This document shows, one piece after another, positions 51,838-63,237 of a stretch of 64,000 nt of DNA; the stretch's first letter is position 1, and every line of letters begins with the position of its first letter. The stretch is from UBA7803 sp036381275. Its GTDB lineage: Bacteria > Pseudomonadota > Gammaproteobacteria > Pseudomonadales > Azotimanducaceae. The notes below the pieces were generated by a model that saw only the letters and a list, made by a program, of their open reading frames with translations, was not told where the DNA came from and did not search any database. The stretch covers positions 23,350 through 87,349 of the forward strand of contig DASVDC010000166.1 of NCBI GenBank assembly GCA_036381275.1, in the 5' to 3' direction. The position numbers and the translations under genes are program-made.

Positions 51838-52839
51838 TCAGTCGCTCAGCTTCACGATCATCTTGCCGGTGTTGGACCCGGTGAACAGGCCGATGAACGC
51901 GTCCGGTGACTTGTCGATACCCTCGTAGACGGTCTCCCGGTACTTGACCCGGCCCGCCTTCACCCACTGCGTCATGTCGCGCCGGAAGTCGGTCCGCATG
52001 TGATCGAAGTGGCTGACGATGAAGCCGCGCAGCGTGAGCCCGAGGCCGATCGCCATCACCAGGTTGCTCGGCCCCGGAACCGGCTCCGTGGCATTGTATT
52101 GCGAGATCGCGCCGCAGAGCGCGATGCGGCCGAACGGGCGCATGTGGAACAGGGCCGCCTCCAGGTGGTCTCCGCCGACGTTGTCGAAATAGACGTCGAG
52201 CCCTTCCGGCGCGCCCTCGCGCAGGTGCTGGAGCAGGCCGCCGCCGTGGTAGTCGAACGCATGGTCGAAGCCGAGCTCGCCGGTCAGCCAGGCGACCTTG
52301 TCGCTGCTGCCGGCGCTGCCGATCACCCGGCAGCCTTTCAGCTTCGCGATCTGGCCGGCCACGCTGCCGACCGCCCCGGCCGCGCCGGAAACGAACACCG
52401 TCTCGCCGTCCTTCAGCGACGCGGCGCCGAACAGGCCGACGTACGCGGTCATGCCGGGCATTCCGAGCACGCCGAGATACGCCGAGGGCGGCGCTTCCAG
52501 CTCGCCGAGACGGCTGAGCTGGCCGGCATTCGCGACGAACGCCTCGCGCCAGCCGAAATGGCTCTCGACGATGTCGCCTTCGCGGAAGTCCGGATGTGCC
52601 GATGCGGTGACCCGGCCGATGGCGCCGCCGGTCAGGGCTTCGCCGATCTGGAACGGCGGCACGTAGGACTTGCGGTCGACCATCCGGCCACGCATGTACG
52701 GGTCGACGCTCATGCACAGATTCACCACCTGCACCTCGCCGTCCCGCGGTTCCGGAACGTCCACCTGGACCACCTCGAAGTCGTCCTTCGACGGCATTCC
52801 GACCGGCCGGCGCCGCAGCCGCACTTCTCTGCTCTGCAT
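51838..52839 (-). CDS. NADP-dependent medium-chain oxidoreductase (quinone/2-alkenal reductase type)
   Basis: A 333-aa zinc-free MDR reductase close to the CurA/prostaglandin-reductase-like group. It has VNLCMSVDPYMRGRM near residue 40, the NADPH Rossmann segment VFVSGAAGAVGSVAGQIAKL near 144 and VYFDNVGGDHLEAAL near 212. It likely reduces activated double bonds with NADPH. The ATG at 52839 follows AGGAG by six bases; a GTG just before it is less likely. It is divergent from the thioesterase gene. Confidence 0.9.
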   Translation of the reverse strand: MQSREVRLRRRPVGMPSKDDFEVVQVDVPEPRDGEVQVVNLCMSVDPYMRGRMVDRKSYVPPFQIGEALTGGAIGRVTASAHPDFREGDIVESHFGWREAFVANAGQLSRLGELEAPPSAYLGVLGMPGMTAYVGLFGAASLKDGETVFVSGAAGAVGSVAGQIAKLKGCRVIGSAGSSDKVAWLTGELGFDHAFDYHGGGLLQHLREGAPEGLDVYFDNVGGDHLEAALFHMRPFGRIALCGAISQYNATEPVPGPSNLVMAIGLGLTLRGFIVSHFDHMRTDFRRDMTQWVKAGRVKYRETVYEGIDKSPDAFIGLFTGSNTGKMIVKLSD

Positions 52840-52934
52840 CACTCACTCCTGAAAAGCTCGGGCTCGCGATGTTCGCATCCGCAACGCGCGCCGTCGACGC
52901 CGGTATACTCACCGCTTTTCTCCGGGAGCACTGG

Positions 52935-53840
52935 ATGACGGCAGAGAGCGCGGCGGAGCGGGCGCGGCGGCAGCGCGCGGCGGCGCTGCTCGAGATCCTC
53001 GAGCTCGAGCGCATCGAGCAGAATCTGTACCGCGGCCGCAACGAGCAGCGTGACGACGCCGGAGGGCGGCTGTTCGGCGGGCAGGTGCTCGCGCAGGCGA
53101 TGCGGGCGGCGTGTGCGACCGTCGAGCCGGAGCGGCAGCCGCATTCGTTGCGCGCCTACTTCATGCGCGCGGGCGATTCCGCGCGCCCGGTGCTCTACGA
53201 GGTGGAGCGGATCCGCGACGGCCGCAGCTTCACGACCCGGCGGGTGGTCGCGATCCAGCAGGGCGATGCGATCTTCAGCCTGGACGTGTCGTTCCAGGTC
53301 GCCGAGGAGGGATTCGAACACGCCGACGCGATGCCCAACGTGCCGCCCCCGGAGGAGCTCGAGGACGACGAGGCGGTGATCGCCCGGCTGGCCGAGCGGC
53401 CCGCCGGGCTCGGGCCGATGGCCGGGCGGCCTCGACCGTTCCAGATGCGCTCGGTCGTGACCGTCGGCAGCGAAGAGTGGCAGCGCGACCGGTTCTGGAA
53501 TCCGGTCTGGATCCGGTTCGCCGGGGAGTTGCCGGCGGACGATCCGGTGCTGCGCCGTTGCCTGCTGGCGTACGCGTCGGACATGGGGCTGGTTTCCACC
53601 GCGGCGCTGCCGCACGCGTCCCGGCTGCCGCGGTCCGAGCTGCAGATGGCGAGCCTGGACCACGCGCTGTGGATCCATCGCGAGCCGCCGATGGACGACT
53701 GGCTGCTGTTCCACAAGCGCACCAGCGCGGCGCAGGGCGCGCGCGGTCTGGTCGATGCCGAGTTCTTCTCGCGCGACGGCCGGCTGATCGCCTCGGTGAC
53801 TCAGGAGGGCCTGCTGCGCCGTCGGTCTTCCGCAGGATGA
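52935..53840 (+). CDS. tesB: acyl-CoA thioesterase II
   Basis: A 301-aa double hot-dog protein that hydrolyses acyl-CoA. Landmarks are GGRLFGGQVLAQAMRAA near residue 44, HSLRAYFMRAGD near 70, RSFTTRRVVAIQQGDAIFSL near 95 and, in the second domain, SLDHALWIHREPPMDDWLLF near 242, carrying the catalytic Asp. The ATG at 52935 with GGGAG upstream is preferred over a start 66 bp earlier. It is divergent from the MDR gene. Confidence 0.92.
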   Translation: MTAESAAERARRQRAAALLEILELERIEQNLYRGRNEQRDDAGGRLFGGQVLAQAMRAACATVEPERQPHSLRAYFMRAGDSARPVLYEVERIRDGRSFTTRRVVAIQQGDAIFSLDVSFQVAEEGFEHADAMPNVPPPEELEDDEAVIARLAERPAGLGPMAGRPRPFQMRSVVTVGSEEWQRDRFWNPVWIRFAGELPADDPVLRRCLLAYASDMGLVSTAALPHASRLPRSELQMASLDHALWIHREPPMDDWLLFHKRTSAAQGARGLVDAEFFSRDGRLIASVTQEGLLRRRSSAG

Positions 53841-53866
53841 GCGGCCTCGGGCGCCGCCGCGGTCTG

Positions 53867-53895
53867 GAGCTGGGCGGGTAGCCTCCGCTCCTACC
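53867..53895. repeat. partial palindromic repeat
   Basis: GAGCTGGGCGGGTAGC followed by CTCCGCTCCTACCC, a half of the long variant, between the convergent thioesterase and transglutaminase-like genes. Confidence 0.5.
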
Positions 53896-53899
53896 CGAG

Positions 53900-55273
53900 C
53901 TATTCGTAGCGGACGTCGCGGACGTTGAAGCGCAGGTCGAGACCGCCGGTGAGCAGGCCCATCGCATAGGTCACGTTCTGCGGCAGCGGAATGTGGGTCG
54001 CGTCGATCCGGAGCTGGTTCCAGGTCGGATCCACCGCGCGCCATTCGCCGTCCACCAGCAGCTCGTTCCAGGCGTGGAAGCGGAACGCCGGTGTGTCGTC
54101 GGCGGCGTAGGCGAGCCCGAACACGGTGCGGCTCGGGATGTCGAGGGCGCGGGCCAGCGTGGTCAGCAGCTCCGCGTATTCGTTGCAGTCGCCGAGCGGC
54201 TCGTCGAGCAGCGTCAGCACGTCGCGGCGCACCCCGTCGTCCGTGTAGCGCAGGTATTCGTGCACGAACCGGGTGAGCGCGCCGAGCCGTGCGTCGGGAT
54301 CGCCGGCGCCGGCCACCGCCTGCTCCGCGAGCGCACGGATCCGCGGATCGGATACGGGGTGATCGGCGGTCTCCATCAGCTCGTCGCCGAGCAGGCGGGG
54401 CGTGCCCACGCTGCCCGCCGTGGAGTACAGCGCGCCGTCCACCGTGAGCTGCGGCCAGAGCTGTGCCGCCGGGACCGGGCCTTCCACCTCCAGCGCCAGC
54501 GCGCGGATCTCGGTGTGGTGCGGCAGCGGCCGGTCCACCGGCACCGGCCGGCCCCGCGCGGCGACCGCCGCCTTGCCGTCGAGCGCCTCCTCGCGGCTCG
54601 CGAGCTCGAGCTCGAACTGCCCGGCGAGCGACATCGTGACGGGCCGGAGCCGCGCATCGAGCTGGATCGTGCTCGCATCGAGCGGCGCCGCGTGCGCGAT
54701 CCGATACCCGGTGGCGTTCTGCTCGACGACCCGGAACTGCCGGGCGACCACCTGCCGGCGGCCGAAGTCCAGCGCCCGCACCGCCCGGGTGGCGCCGGGC
54801 GCCGGCGCGGCCTCCTTCAGCCACGCCTCGAAGCCGAGGTGATCGGCGAGCGTGTAGTCGAGCTCGAGCGCGCGGAACCCGTTCGCCGGCTGGCGCGTGA
54901 CCCGGTATGTCCCGCCGTGCCGCTCGATCAGCGTGCCCTCCGTGAGCCCGGCGCGCTCCGTCTGCTGGCTGGCCCGCAGCAGCGCGTGCGGCGGCAGCGC
55001 TGCGAACAGCAGGCTCTCGCGCGTCACGACCGGCTCGCCCGGGTTCAGCGTGAATTCGAGCTCGCTGTCGAAACGCCAGCGTCCGAGCAGGTCGCGCCGG
55101 GTGTCGGTGCGCAGGTGACCGACGTGGCGGCCGTGCAGCACGACCCGGTACCAGAGCTCGCCGCGCAGGTCCGTCGCCGCGGCGATGAGCGGATCCGCCC
55201 GGCCGGCCAGCAGCCAGGCGAGGACGGCGAGCAGCACGAGCGCGCCGGCACCGTGAAGCAGGCGGATCAGCAT
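53900..55273 (-). CDS. membrane-anchored transglutaminase-like protein
   Basis: A 457-aa protein. The start at 55273 gives a TM anchor (GAGALVLLAVLAWLLAG) and puts the rest in the periplasm. The transglutaminase-like domain is C-terminal: Cys in LGDCNEYAELLTTLA (about 361), His in FRFHAWNELLVDGEW (about 398) and Asp in AVDPTWNQLRID (about 412), the full papain-like triad. The N-terminal half is beta-rich and not recognised. It may be a protease or amidase on envelope peptides. Confidence 0.87.
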   Translation of the reverse strand: MLIRLLHGAGALVLLAVLAWLLAGRADPLIAAATDLRGELWYRVVLHGRHVGHLRTDTRRDLLGRWRFDSELEFTLNPGEPVVTRESLLFAALPPHALLRASQQTERAGLTEGTLIERHGGTYRVTRQPANGFRALELDYTLADHLGFEAWLKEAAPAPGATRAVRALDFGRRQVVARQFRVVEQNATGYRIAHAAPLDASTIQLDARLRPVTMSLAGQFELELASREEALDGKAAVAARGRPVPVDRPLPHHTEIRALALEVEGPVPAAQLWPQLTVDGALYSTAGSVGTPRLLGDELMETADHPVSDPRIRALAEQAVAGAGDPDARLGALTRFVHEYLRYTDDGVRRDVLTLLDEPLGDCNEYAELLTTLARALDIPSRTVFGLAYAADDTPAFRFHAWNELLVDGEWRAVDPTWNQLRIDATHIPLPQNVTYAMGLLTGGLDLRFNVRDVRYE

Positions 55274-55347
55274 CGTGAAGGCAACCGGGCGAGCATCCGC
55301 GCATTGTACCGCTGTGCCCTCGCGAGGGCGGGTTCGAGCCGCGCATC

Positions 55348-55372
55348 GTTCGCGGCCGGAGGCCGCTCCCAC
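55348..55372. repeat. short palindromic repeat
   Basis: TTCGCGGCCGGAGGCCGCTC with flanks, upstream of the transglutaminase-like gene and downstream of the hypothetical gene that follows. Confidence 0.8.
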
Positions 55373-55385
55373 CGAGAGGGTCGGG

Positions 55386-55964
55386 TCAGTCGGCGTCGCG
55401 GTCGATGAATCGGTGCACCGACGCGACCATCTCGCGCTCGTCGTCGAACGGTCGGCTGCGCGCGATGCGCCACCGGTGCCGGGTCATCGGCTCCGGAATA
55501 ATCGCCGCGAACACGCCGCGCTCGGAGACGAAGATGCCGTGTGCGCCTTCCAGCGGCGCGAAGTCGGGGGCCACGCAGAGCAGGAACTCCGGCAGGCCGT
55601 GCCGGTGCGGGATGCAGTCGAGCGGCCGCATCGCGCCGGGTTCGCCGTCCTGGGATTCCATCATGAACACCCGTCCGAGCCGGTCGCCGAGGCCCTCGCC
55701 GACCAGTATCTCGGTGAGCTTCGCGAGGCGTATCTGCTCCGGGTCGAGCTCCGGGATCTCGTCCACGTCCACCCCCGGGACGAAGCCGACGAGCGAGCCG
55801 TCTCCGAGCTGGCGGAGCGCACCGGTCAGGGGTTCGAGCTTCGCGACTTCGTGCGGGTCGTGGCGAGCGACCCTGTCCAGGTCGACCCGGGCCAGCAGAT
55901 CCACGGCGCGCTTCGCCACATCGATCCAGTGCTGGACCGACGAAGCGGAATCGAGGTACTTCAT
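55386..55964 (-). CDS. hypothetical protein
   Basis: A 192-aa soluble protein beginning MKYLDSASSVQHWIDVAKRA. A central IPELDPEQIRLAKLTEILVG segment and the HRHGLPEFLLCVAPDF region look structured, but no family is recognised. Codon use is like that of its neighbours and it is kept whole, so I treat it as real. It is transcribed ahead of the transglutaminase-like gene and divergent from glnS. Confidence 0.68.
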   Translation of the reverse strand: MKYLDSASSVQHWIDVAKRAVDLLARVDLDRVARHDPHEVAKLEPLTGALRQLGDGSLVGFVPGVDVDEIPELDPEQIRLAKLTEILVGEGLGDRLGRVFMMESQDGEPGAMRPLDCIPHRHGLPEFLLCVAPDFAPLEGAHGIFVSERGVFAAIIPEPMTRHRWRIARSRPFDDEREMVASVHRFIDRDAD

Positions 55965-56059
55965 GCTGTCAGTTTAGCCGAGCGGCGCGGCATGGCAGTC
56001 TCCGCTAGAATGGGCGGCCGCGACGTGACCGGCGTCGCAGTCCGACAGCAGTGGAACAA

Positions 56060-57711
<1,652 letters not shown>

Positions 57712-57715
<4 letters not shown>

Positions 57716-60081
57716 GCGCGCCCGCGCCGTACCGCGATCCCGGGCGCGAGCCGGACGCTCGGCTGAAGGATCTGCTCGGGCGCATGACACCGGAGGAGAA
57801 GCTCGCGCAGCTCGGCGGCGTGTGGCCGAGCGACCTGATCGGCGAGGACGGCTTCGACGAGGCGCGGGCGGCCGAGCTGCTCGCGCACGGCATCGGCCAC
57901 GTCACCCGGATCGGCGTCAGCACGGGGCTCGAACCGGTGGAGAGCGCCCGCCTCGCGAACCGGATCCAGCGCGTGCTGGTGGAGCATACCCGTCTCGGGA
58001 TTCCGGCGATCATCCACGAGGAAGCGCTCGCCGGCCTCTGCGCCCGCGGCGCGACCCGCTTTCCGCACGGCATTGGCCTCGCATCCACCTGGTGCCCCGA
58101 GTCGGTGCGCGCGATGGGCGAGACGATCCGTCGGCAGATGCGGGCCGTTGGCGCCCACCAGGCGCTGGCGCCGGTGCTGGACATCGGGCGCGACCCGCGC
58201 TGGGGGCGCCTCGAGGAGACGTTCGGCGAAGATCCGTATCTGGCCGGACGCCTCGGGGTCGCGTTCGTGCGGGGTCTGCAGGGCAGCGACCTGAGCCGCG
58301 GCGTGCTCGCCACCGGCCGGCATTTCGTCGGCTACGGGCTGCCGGAAGGCGGCATGAACCGCGCTCCGGTGCACCTCGGGGCGCGCGAGCTCAGGGAGAT
58401 CTTCGCGGAACCGTTCGCGGCCGCGATCCGCGAGGCGAACCTGCGCGCGGTGATGGTGTCGCCGAGCTCGGTGGACGGCGTGGCGCCGGCCGCGTCGCCC
58501 GAGCTGATCGAGACGCTGCTGCGCGGCGAGCTCGGTTTCGACGGTCTCGTGCTCGGCGCCGACTTCGCGGTGGAGGAGCTGGTCAGCCATCACCGAATGG
58601 CCCGTGATGCCGGCGCTGCGGCGGCGCTCGCGCTCGCGGCGGGCGTCGACGTGGAGCTGCCCGTGCGGAGTTGCTTCGGCGAGCCGCTGCGCGCGCTGAT
58701 CGAGTCGGGCAAGGTGCAGGAAGACCTGCTCGACCGCGCGGTGCGGCGCGTGCTGCGCGCGAAGCTCGAGCTCGGTCTGTTCGAGTCACCCTACGTCGAC
58801 GAGGACGCCGCGGCGGCGGCGTTCGACGATCCGGACGCCCGTGCGCTCGCCCGCTCGCTCGCCGAGCAGGCGCTGGTGCTGGTGAAGAACGACGGCGTTC
58901 TGCCGCTCGCGGGCGGCACCCGCATCGCGCTGATCGGCCCGGCCGCCGACGACGCACGTCTGCTGCTCGGTGACCATCACTACCCGGTACACGCGGAGGA
59001 GCTGTACCGGCACGAGGCGCTCGACCCGGGGGTGGTGCCGGCACCCGGTAAACGCCCCGCGGCCCCGGCGTTCCGACCCGGACCGTTCTACGGCGAGATC
59101 GCCACGCTGCGCGAGACGCTGTCGCGCCGCTTCGAGGTGCGCCACGAGCGCGGCTGCGAGATCCTGGGGGACGATGCCGCCGGCATCCCGGCGGCGGTCG
59201 AGGCGGCGCGCGCCGCGGACGTGGCCGTGGTCTGCGTCGGCGGGCGCAGCGGGCTGATGCCGGACTGCACGAGCGGCGCGTTCCGAGACGCCACCGATCT
59301 CGGCCTGACCGGTCTGCAGCGCCGATTGGTGGACGCGGTGGCCGGGACCGGCACCCCGGTGGTGCTGGTCGTGGTGGGCGGGCGCGCGTTTGCGCTGGAG
59401 GCGGAGGTCGCGCAGAGCCGCGCGGTGCTGTGGGCGGGGCTGCCGGGTGAGCAGGGCGCGGAAGCCGTCGCCCGCGTGCTCGCGGGCGAGGTGAACCCCT
59501 CCGGCCGGCTGCCGGTGTCGCTGCCGCGTGCCGCCGGACAGGTGCCCATCTATTACAACCACCGTGCCGGCGGCGGGCGCAGCATGGTGCTCGGCGACTA
59601 CACCGACCGTTCCAGCCGGCCGCTGTTCCCGTTCGGCCACGGCCTCTCGTACACGCAGTTCGAGTACGAGGAGCTGTCGTGCCCGGACACGGTGGAGCTG
59701 CACGCGGGCATCAATCTGCACGTCACGGTGCGGAACGCCGGCACCCGCGCCGGTGACGAAGTGGTGCAGGTATACCTGACCGACAAGGTGGCGGACGCAG
59801 CGCGGCCGGCGCTGCAGCTCGCGGGCTTCAAGCGCCTGAACCTCGCGCCGGGGCAGCGGCGGCGCCTGAAGTTCCTGCTCGATGCGAGTCAGCTCGGCTA
59901 CTACGACCGCGAGATGCGCTTCGGGGTCGATCCCGGCGAGGTGGAGGTGTTGGTCGGCTCGTCGTCGCGGCGCATCCATCTGCGCAAGACCGTGGTGCTG
60001 AAGGGAGAGCGCCGGCCGCTGCAGCAGCAGCAGGTGGTCGCGACTCAGGTGGAGGTGGTGACGGTGGAGGAGGCGCGATGA
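57712..60081 (+). CDS. glycoside hydrolase family 3 (beta-glucosidase-like)
   Basis: A 789-aa GH3 enzyme without a signal peptide, so it likely acts in the cytoplasm. The N-terminal TIM barrel has PAIIHEEALAGLC near residue 100, DIGRDPRWGRLEETFGEDPY near 160 and ATGRHFVGYGLPEGGMN near 203. The nucleophile loop GFDGLVLGADF puts the Asp at residue 284, with Ala replacing the usual Ser before it. A second alpha/beta domain and a fibronectin-III-like C-terminus follow. The end overlaps the HMG-CoA-lyase-like start by 4 bp. Confidence 0.9.
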
Positions 60082-61088
60082 GTGCGGGATCCGGGAGCGT
60101 GGCGGAATCCGTGACGGTGATGGAAGTGAGCCCGCGGGACGGGCTGCAGAACGAATCGGTACTGCTCGACACCGACGCCAAGCTGCGTCTGATCGACTAC
60201 GCGCTGGCGGCGGGATTCCGCCGGATCGAAGTGACCAGCTTCGCGCATCCGGCTCGGGTGCCGCAGATGGCCGACGCCGAAGCCGTCTGCCGCGGGCTGC
60301 CGCAGCGGGGCGACGTCTGCTACACGGGACTCGTGATGAACCGGCGCGGCTACGAGCGGCTGCTCGCGACCGAGCGCCTCGACGAGGCCGGTCTGGTGGT
60401 TCCGGTTACCGATACGTTCGCCCAGCGCAATCAGGGCATGACGGTGAGCGAGTGCGTCGCGATGGCGCGCGGCGTGCTGCGCGATGCGCGGGCGAGGGGA
60501 TTGCGCGCACAGGTGACGCTCGCGGTGGCGTTCGGCTGTCCGTTCGAGGGCGAGGTGCCGCTGTCCCGGCTGCTCGAGCTCGCGGATGCGCTGGCGGAGG
60601 AGGAGCCGGTGGAGCTCGCGCTGGCGGACACGGTCGGTGTCGGCGTGCCCGGGCAGGTGCTCGAGTATTTCGCGGCGCTGCGCGAGCGGCTCGGACCGGA
60701 TCTGCCGCTGCGCGCGCATTTCCACGACACCCGCAACACCGGGATCGCCAACGCGTTCGCCGCGCTGCAGGTCGGGGTCGAGACGCTCGATGCGAGCCTC
60801 GGCGGTATCGGCGGCTGCCCGTTCGCGCCCCAGGCTACCGGCAACATCGCCACCGAGGATCTCGTCTACATGCTCGACCGGATGCGCGTCGCGCACGGCG
60901 TCAGCCTCGAGCGGCTACTCGAGGGCGCGGCGTGGCTCGAGACCGCACTCGGCAAGCCGGTGCCCTCGCGCCTGCTGAAATCCGGCGGCTTTCCACCCCA
61001 GACGGTGGGAGCGGCCTCCAACCCAGCGCCGACTGTGGGAGCGGCCTCCGGCCGCGAATCGCCGAACGAGCGGAGATCTGAACGATGA
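60078..61088 (+). CDS. hydroxymethylglutaryl-CoA lyase-like protein
   Basis: A 336-aa TIM-barrel lyase of the HMGL-like family. VMEVSPRDGLQNE near residue 15, EVTSFAHPARVPQMADAE near 51 and GGIGGCPFAPQATGNIATED near 236 (with the catalytic Cys) are the family signatures. It probably splits HMG-CoA or a related hydroxyacyl-CoA in leucine or branched-acid breakdown. The last 30 residues, including VGAASNPAPTVGAASGRES, are encoded by dispersed palindromic repeats and are not part of the fold. The next gene overlaps its stop. Confidence 0.9.
   Translation: MSAGSGSVAESVTVMEVSPRDGLQNESVLLDTDAKLRLIDYALAAGFRRIEVTSFAHPARVPQMADAEAVCRGLPQRGDVCYTGLVMNRRGYERLLATERLDEAGLVVPVTDTFAQRNQGMTVSECVAMARGVLRDARARGLRAQVTLAVAFGCPFEGEVPLSRLLELADALAEEEPVELALADTVGVGVPGQVLEYFAALRERLGPDLPLRAHFHDTRNTGIANAFAALQVGVETLDASLGGIGGCPFAPQATGNIATEDLVYMLDRMRVAHGVSLERLLEGAAWLETALGKPVPSRLLKSGGFPPQTVGAASNPAPTVGAASGRESPNERRSER
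61004..61059. repeat. palindromic repeats in the 3' end of the HMG-CoA-lyase-like gene
   Basis: A half-unit GGTGGGAGCGGCCTCCA (61004-61020) and a full unit GTGGGAGCGGCCTCCGGCCG (from 61035) are read in frame and supply the C-terminal tail of the protein. Confidence 0.8.
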
Positions 61089-62290
61089 CCACCCAGCCCA
61101 CCGCGAGCGCCACCGGGCCGCTGCAGGATCTCACCGTCCTCGAGCTCGGCCAGCTCATCGCCGGCCCGTTCTGCGGCCAGCTCCTCGGCGACCTCGGCGC
61201 CGAGGTGATCAAGATCGAGCCGCCCGACGTGGGCGATCCGATGCGCGAGTGGGGTCAGGGGCTGCCGGTCTGGTGGCCGGTGATCGGCCGTAACAAGAAG
61301 TCGGTGACGCTGAACCTTCGCGAGCCGGAAGGGCAGGCGCTGCTGAAGCGGCTCGTCACCGACGCCGACGTGCTGATCGAGAACTTCCGTCCCGGGACGT
61401 TGGAGAAGTGGGGCCTCGGTTACGCGGATCTGGCCGCGATCAACCCGCGGCTGATCATGGCGCGGGTGTCCGGCTTCGGGCAGACGGGGCCGTACGCGCA
61501 CCGTGCCGGGTACGGGTCGATCGGCGAAGCGATGGGCGGCATCCGCTATCTCGCCGGCGATCCGGACCGCCCGCCGAGCCGGGTGGGGCTCTCCATCGGC
61601 GACTCCCTCGCCGCGACGTTCGCCTGCGTGGGTGTGCTGGCCGCGCTGCATCACCGCGAGCGTACCGGTCAGGGCCAGGTGGTGGATTCCGCGATCTACG
61701 AGGCGGTGCTCGCAATGATGGAGTCGACCATCCCCGAGTACACCGAAGGCGGCGTGATCCGCGAGCGCAGCGGCTCGATCCTGCCGAAGATCGCGCCGTC
61801 GAACGTCTATCCGACCCGCGACGGCGAGATGATCGTGATGGGCGCGAACCAGGACTCGGTGTTCCGCCGGCTCTGCCAGGCGATGGGCGAGCCCGCGCTG
61901 GCCGACGATCCCCGCTACGCGAGTCACACCGCGCGCGGCGAGCATCAGGCCGAGCTCGATCAACGCATCGCCGGCTGGACCGAGACGCTGCCGGCGGACG
62001 CGCTGCTCGCGGTGCTCGAGCGCCACGGCGTGCCGGCCGGGCGCATCTACCGCGCGCCGGAGATGCTCGCCGATCCGCATTTCCAGGCCCGCGAGGCGAT
62101 CGTCGACGTGCCGCACGAGACGTTCCGCAACCTGAAGATGCAGAACGTGGTGCCGAAGCTGTCCGCCACGTCGGGTTCGATCCGCTGGCCGGGACCGGCG
62201 CTCGGCGCGCACAACGCGGAGGTGCTCGGCGGCCGGCTCGGCCTGTCGGATGCCGAGCTCGCCGAGCTCGCCGCCCGTGGCATCGTCTGA
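61085..62290 (+). CDS. CoA transferase family III (CaiB/BaiF)
   Basis: A 401-aa CoA transferase that moves CoA between an acyl-CoA and an acid. The N-terminus has LTVLELGQLIAGPFCGQLLG and DLGAEVIKIEPPDVGDP, then VLIENFRPGTLEKWGLGY near residue 98. The catalytic Asp is D173 in LSIGDSLAATFA. The gene starts inside the preceding stop and its stop overlaps the next start, so it belongs to the same operon. Substrates are unknown; the lyase next door suggests a branched or hydroxylated acid. Confidence 0.93.
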   Translation: MTTQPTASATGPLQDLTVLELGQLIAGPFCGQLLGDLGAEVIKIEPPDVGDPMREWGQGLPVWWPVIGRNKKSVTLNLREPEGQALLKRLVTDADVLIENFRPGTLEKWGLGYADLAAINPRLIMARVSGFGQTGPYAHRAGYGSIGEAMGGIRYLAGDPDRPPSRVGLSIGDSLAATFACVGVLAALHHRERTGQGQVVDSAIYEAVLAMMESTIPEYTEGGVIRERSGSILPKIAPSNVYPTRDGEMIVMGANQDSVFRRLCQAMGEPALADDPRYASHTARGEHQAELDQRIAGWTETLPADALLAVLERHGVPAGRIYRAPEMLADPHFQAREAIVDVPHETFRNLKMQNVVPKLSATSGSIRWPGPALGAHNAEVLGGRLGLSDAELAELAARGIV

Positions 62291-63215
62291 GCCCGCGGGC
62301 GCGGTGCCGGACGTCGCCGCCGTGCTGGCGGCGGCCCAGCGCATCCGCCCCTGGATCCACCGCACGCTGGTGCTGACCAGCCGCAGCATCGACGCGCTGG
62401 TCGGCGCGCCGGTGCACTTCAAGTGCGAGAACTTCCAGCGCTCCGGCTCGTTCAAGGCGCGCGGCGCGTTCGCGGCGCTGACCGCGCTCGCCGACGCGGA
62501 TCGGCGTCGGGGCGTGATCACGCACAGCTCCGGCAATCACGGGGCCGCGCTCGCGCTCGCGGGGGAACGTCTCGGCGTACCGGTGACCGTGGTGGTCCCG
62601 GAGTCGGCGCCGGCGTTCAAGCGCCGGAATATCGCCCGCTACGGCGCCCGGATCGTCGACTGCGGGGCGACGCTGGCCGACCGCGAACGGACGCTCGCTG
62701 AGGTGCAGGCCGAGGAGGGGGCGCTGTTCGTGCCGCCCTACGACGATCCCGAGATCATCGCCGGACAGGGCACCGCGATGCTCGAGCTTCTCGATCAGAC
62801 GCCGGAGTTGCAGACGGTCTGGGTACCCGTCGGCGGCGGCGGTCTCGCGAGCGGAGCCGCGCTGGTCGGCGCAGCGAGCGGCGTGGCCGTGCGCGGCGGG
62901 GAGCCGGAGCTCGCGGACGATGCGTTCCGTTCCCTCGCGAGCGGCGAGCGTCAACCGGCGCCGCCGCCGCTGACCATCGCCGACGGGCTGCGCACGGCGC
63001 TCGGTGAGCTGAACTTCCGGGTGCTGCGCGACTACCGGCTGCCGATCACGCTGGTGAGCGAGCAGGCGATCCGGGACGCGCAGCGGCTGATCTGGAACTG
63101 CCTGAAGATCGTGATCGAGCCGAGCTCGGCGGTGCCGCTCGCCGCGCTGCTCGAGCACGGCGCCGATCGCCCGGCCGGCGTGATCCTGACCGGCGGCAAC
63201 GTCGACCTGCCCTGA
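62277..63215 (+). CDS. PLP-dependent serine/threonine dehydratase family protein
   Basis: A 312-aa fold-type II PLP enzyme. The Schiff-base lysine is K60 in SGSFKARGA, phosphate/substrate loops are HSSGNHGAALALA near residue 84 and VPVGGGGLASGAAL near 184, and the end ILTGGNVDLP is typical of serine/threonine dehydratases and serine racemases. A GTG at 62277 (VASSEPAGAV) inside the preceding gene is the best start. Product may be an oxo acid that feeds the CoA-ester steps encoded upstream. Confidence 0.9.
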   Translation: MASSEPAGAVPDVAAVLAAAQRIRPWIHRTLVLTSRSIDALVGAPVHFKCENFQRSGSFKARGAFAALTALADADRRRGVITHSSGNHGAALALAGERLGVPVTVVVPESAPAFKRRNIARYGARIVDCGATLADRERTLAEVQAEEGALFVPPYDDPEIIAGQGTAMLELLDQTPELQTVWVPVGGGGLASGAALVGAASGVAVRGGEPELADDAFRSLASGERQPAPPPLTIADGLRTALGELNFRVLRDYRLPITLVSEQAIRDAQRLIWNCLKIVIEPSSAVPLAALLEHGADRPAGVILTGGNVDLP

Positions 63216-63237
63216 TCGATCTGCTGGGCACGTCGCC

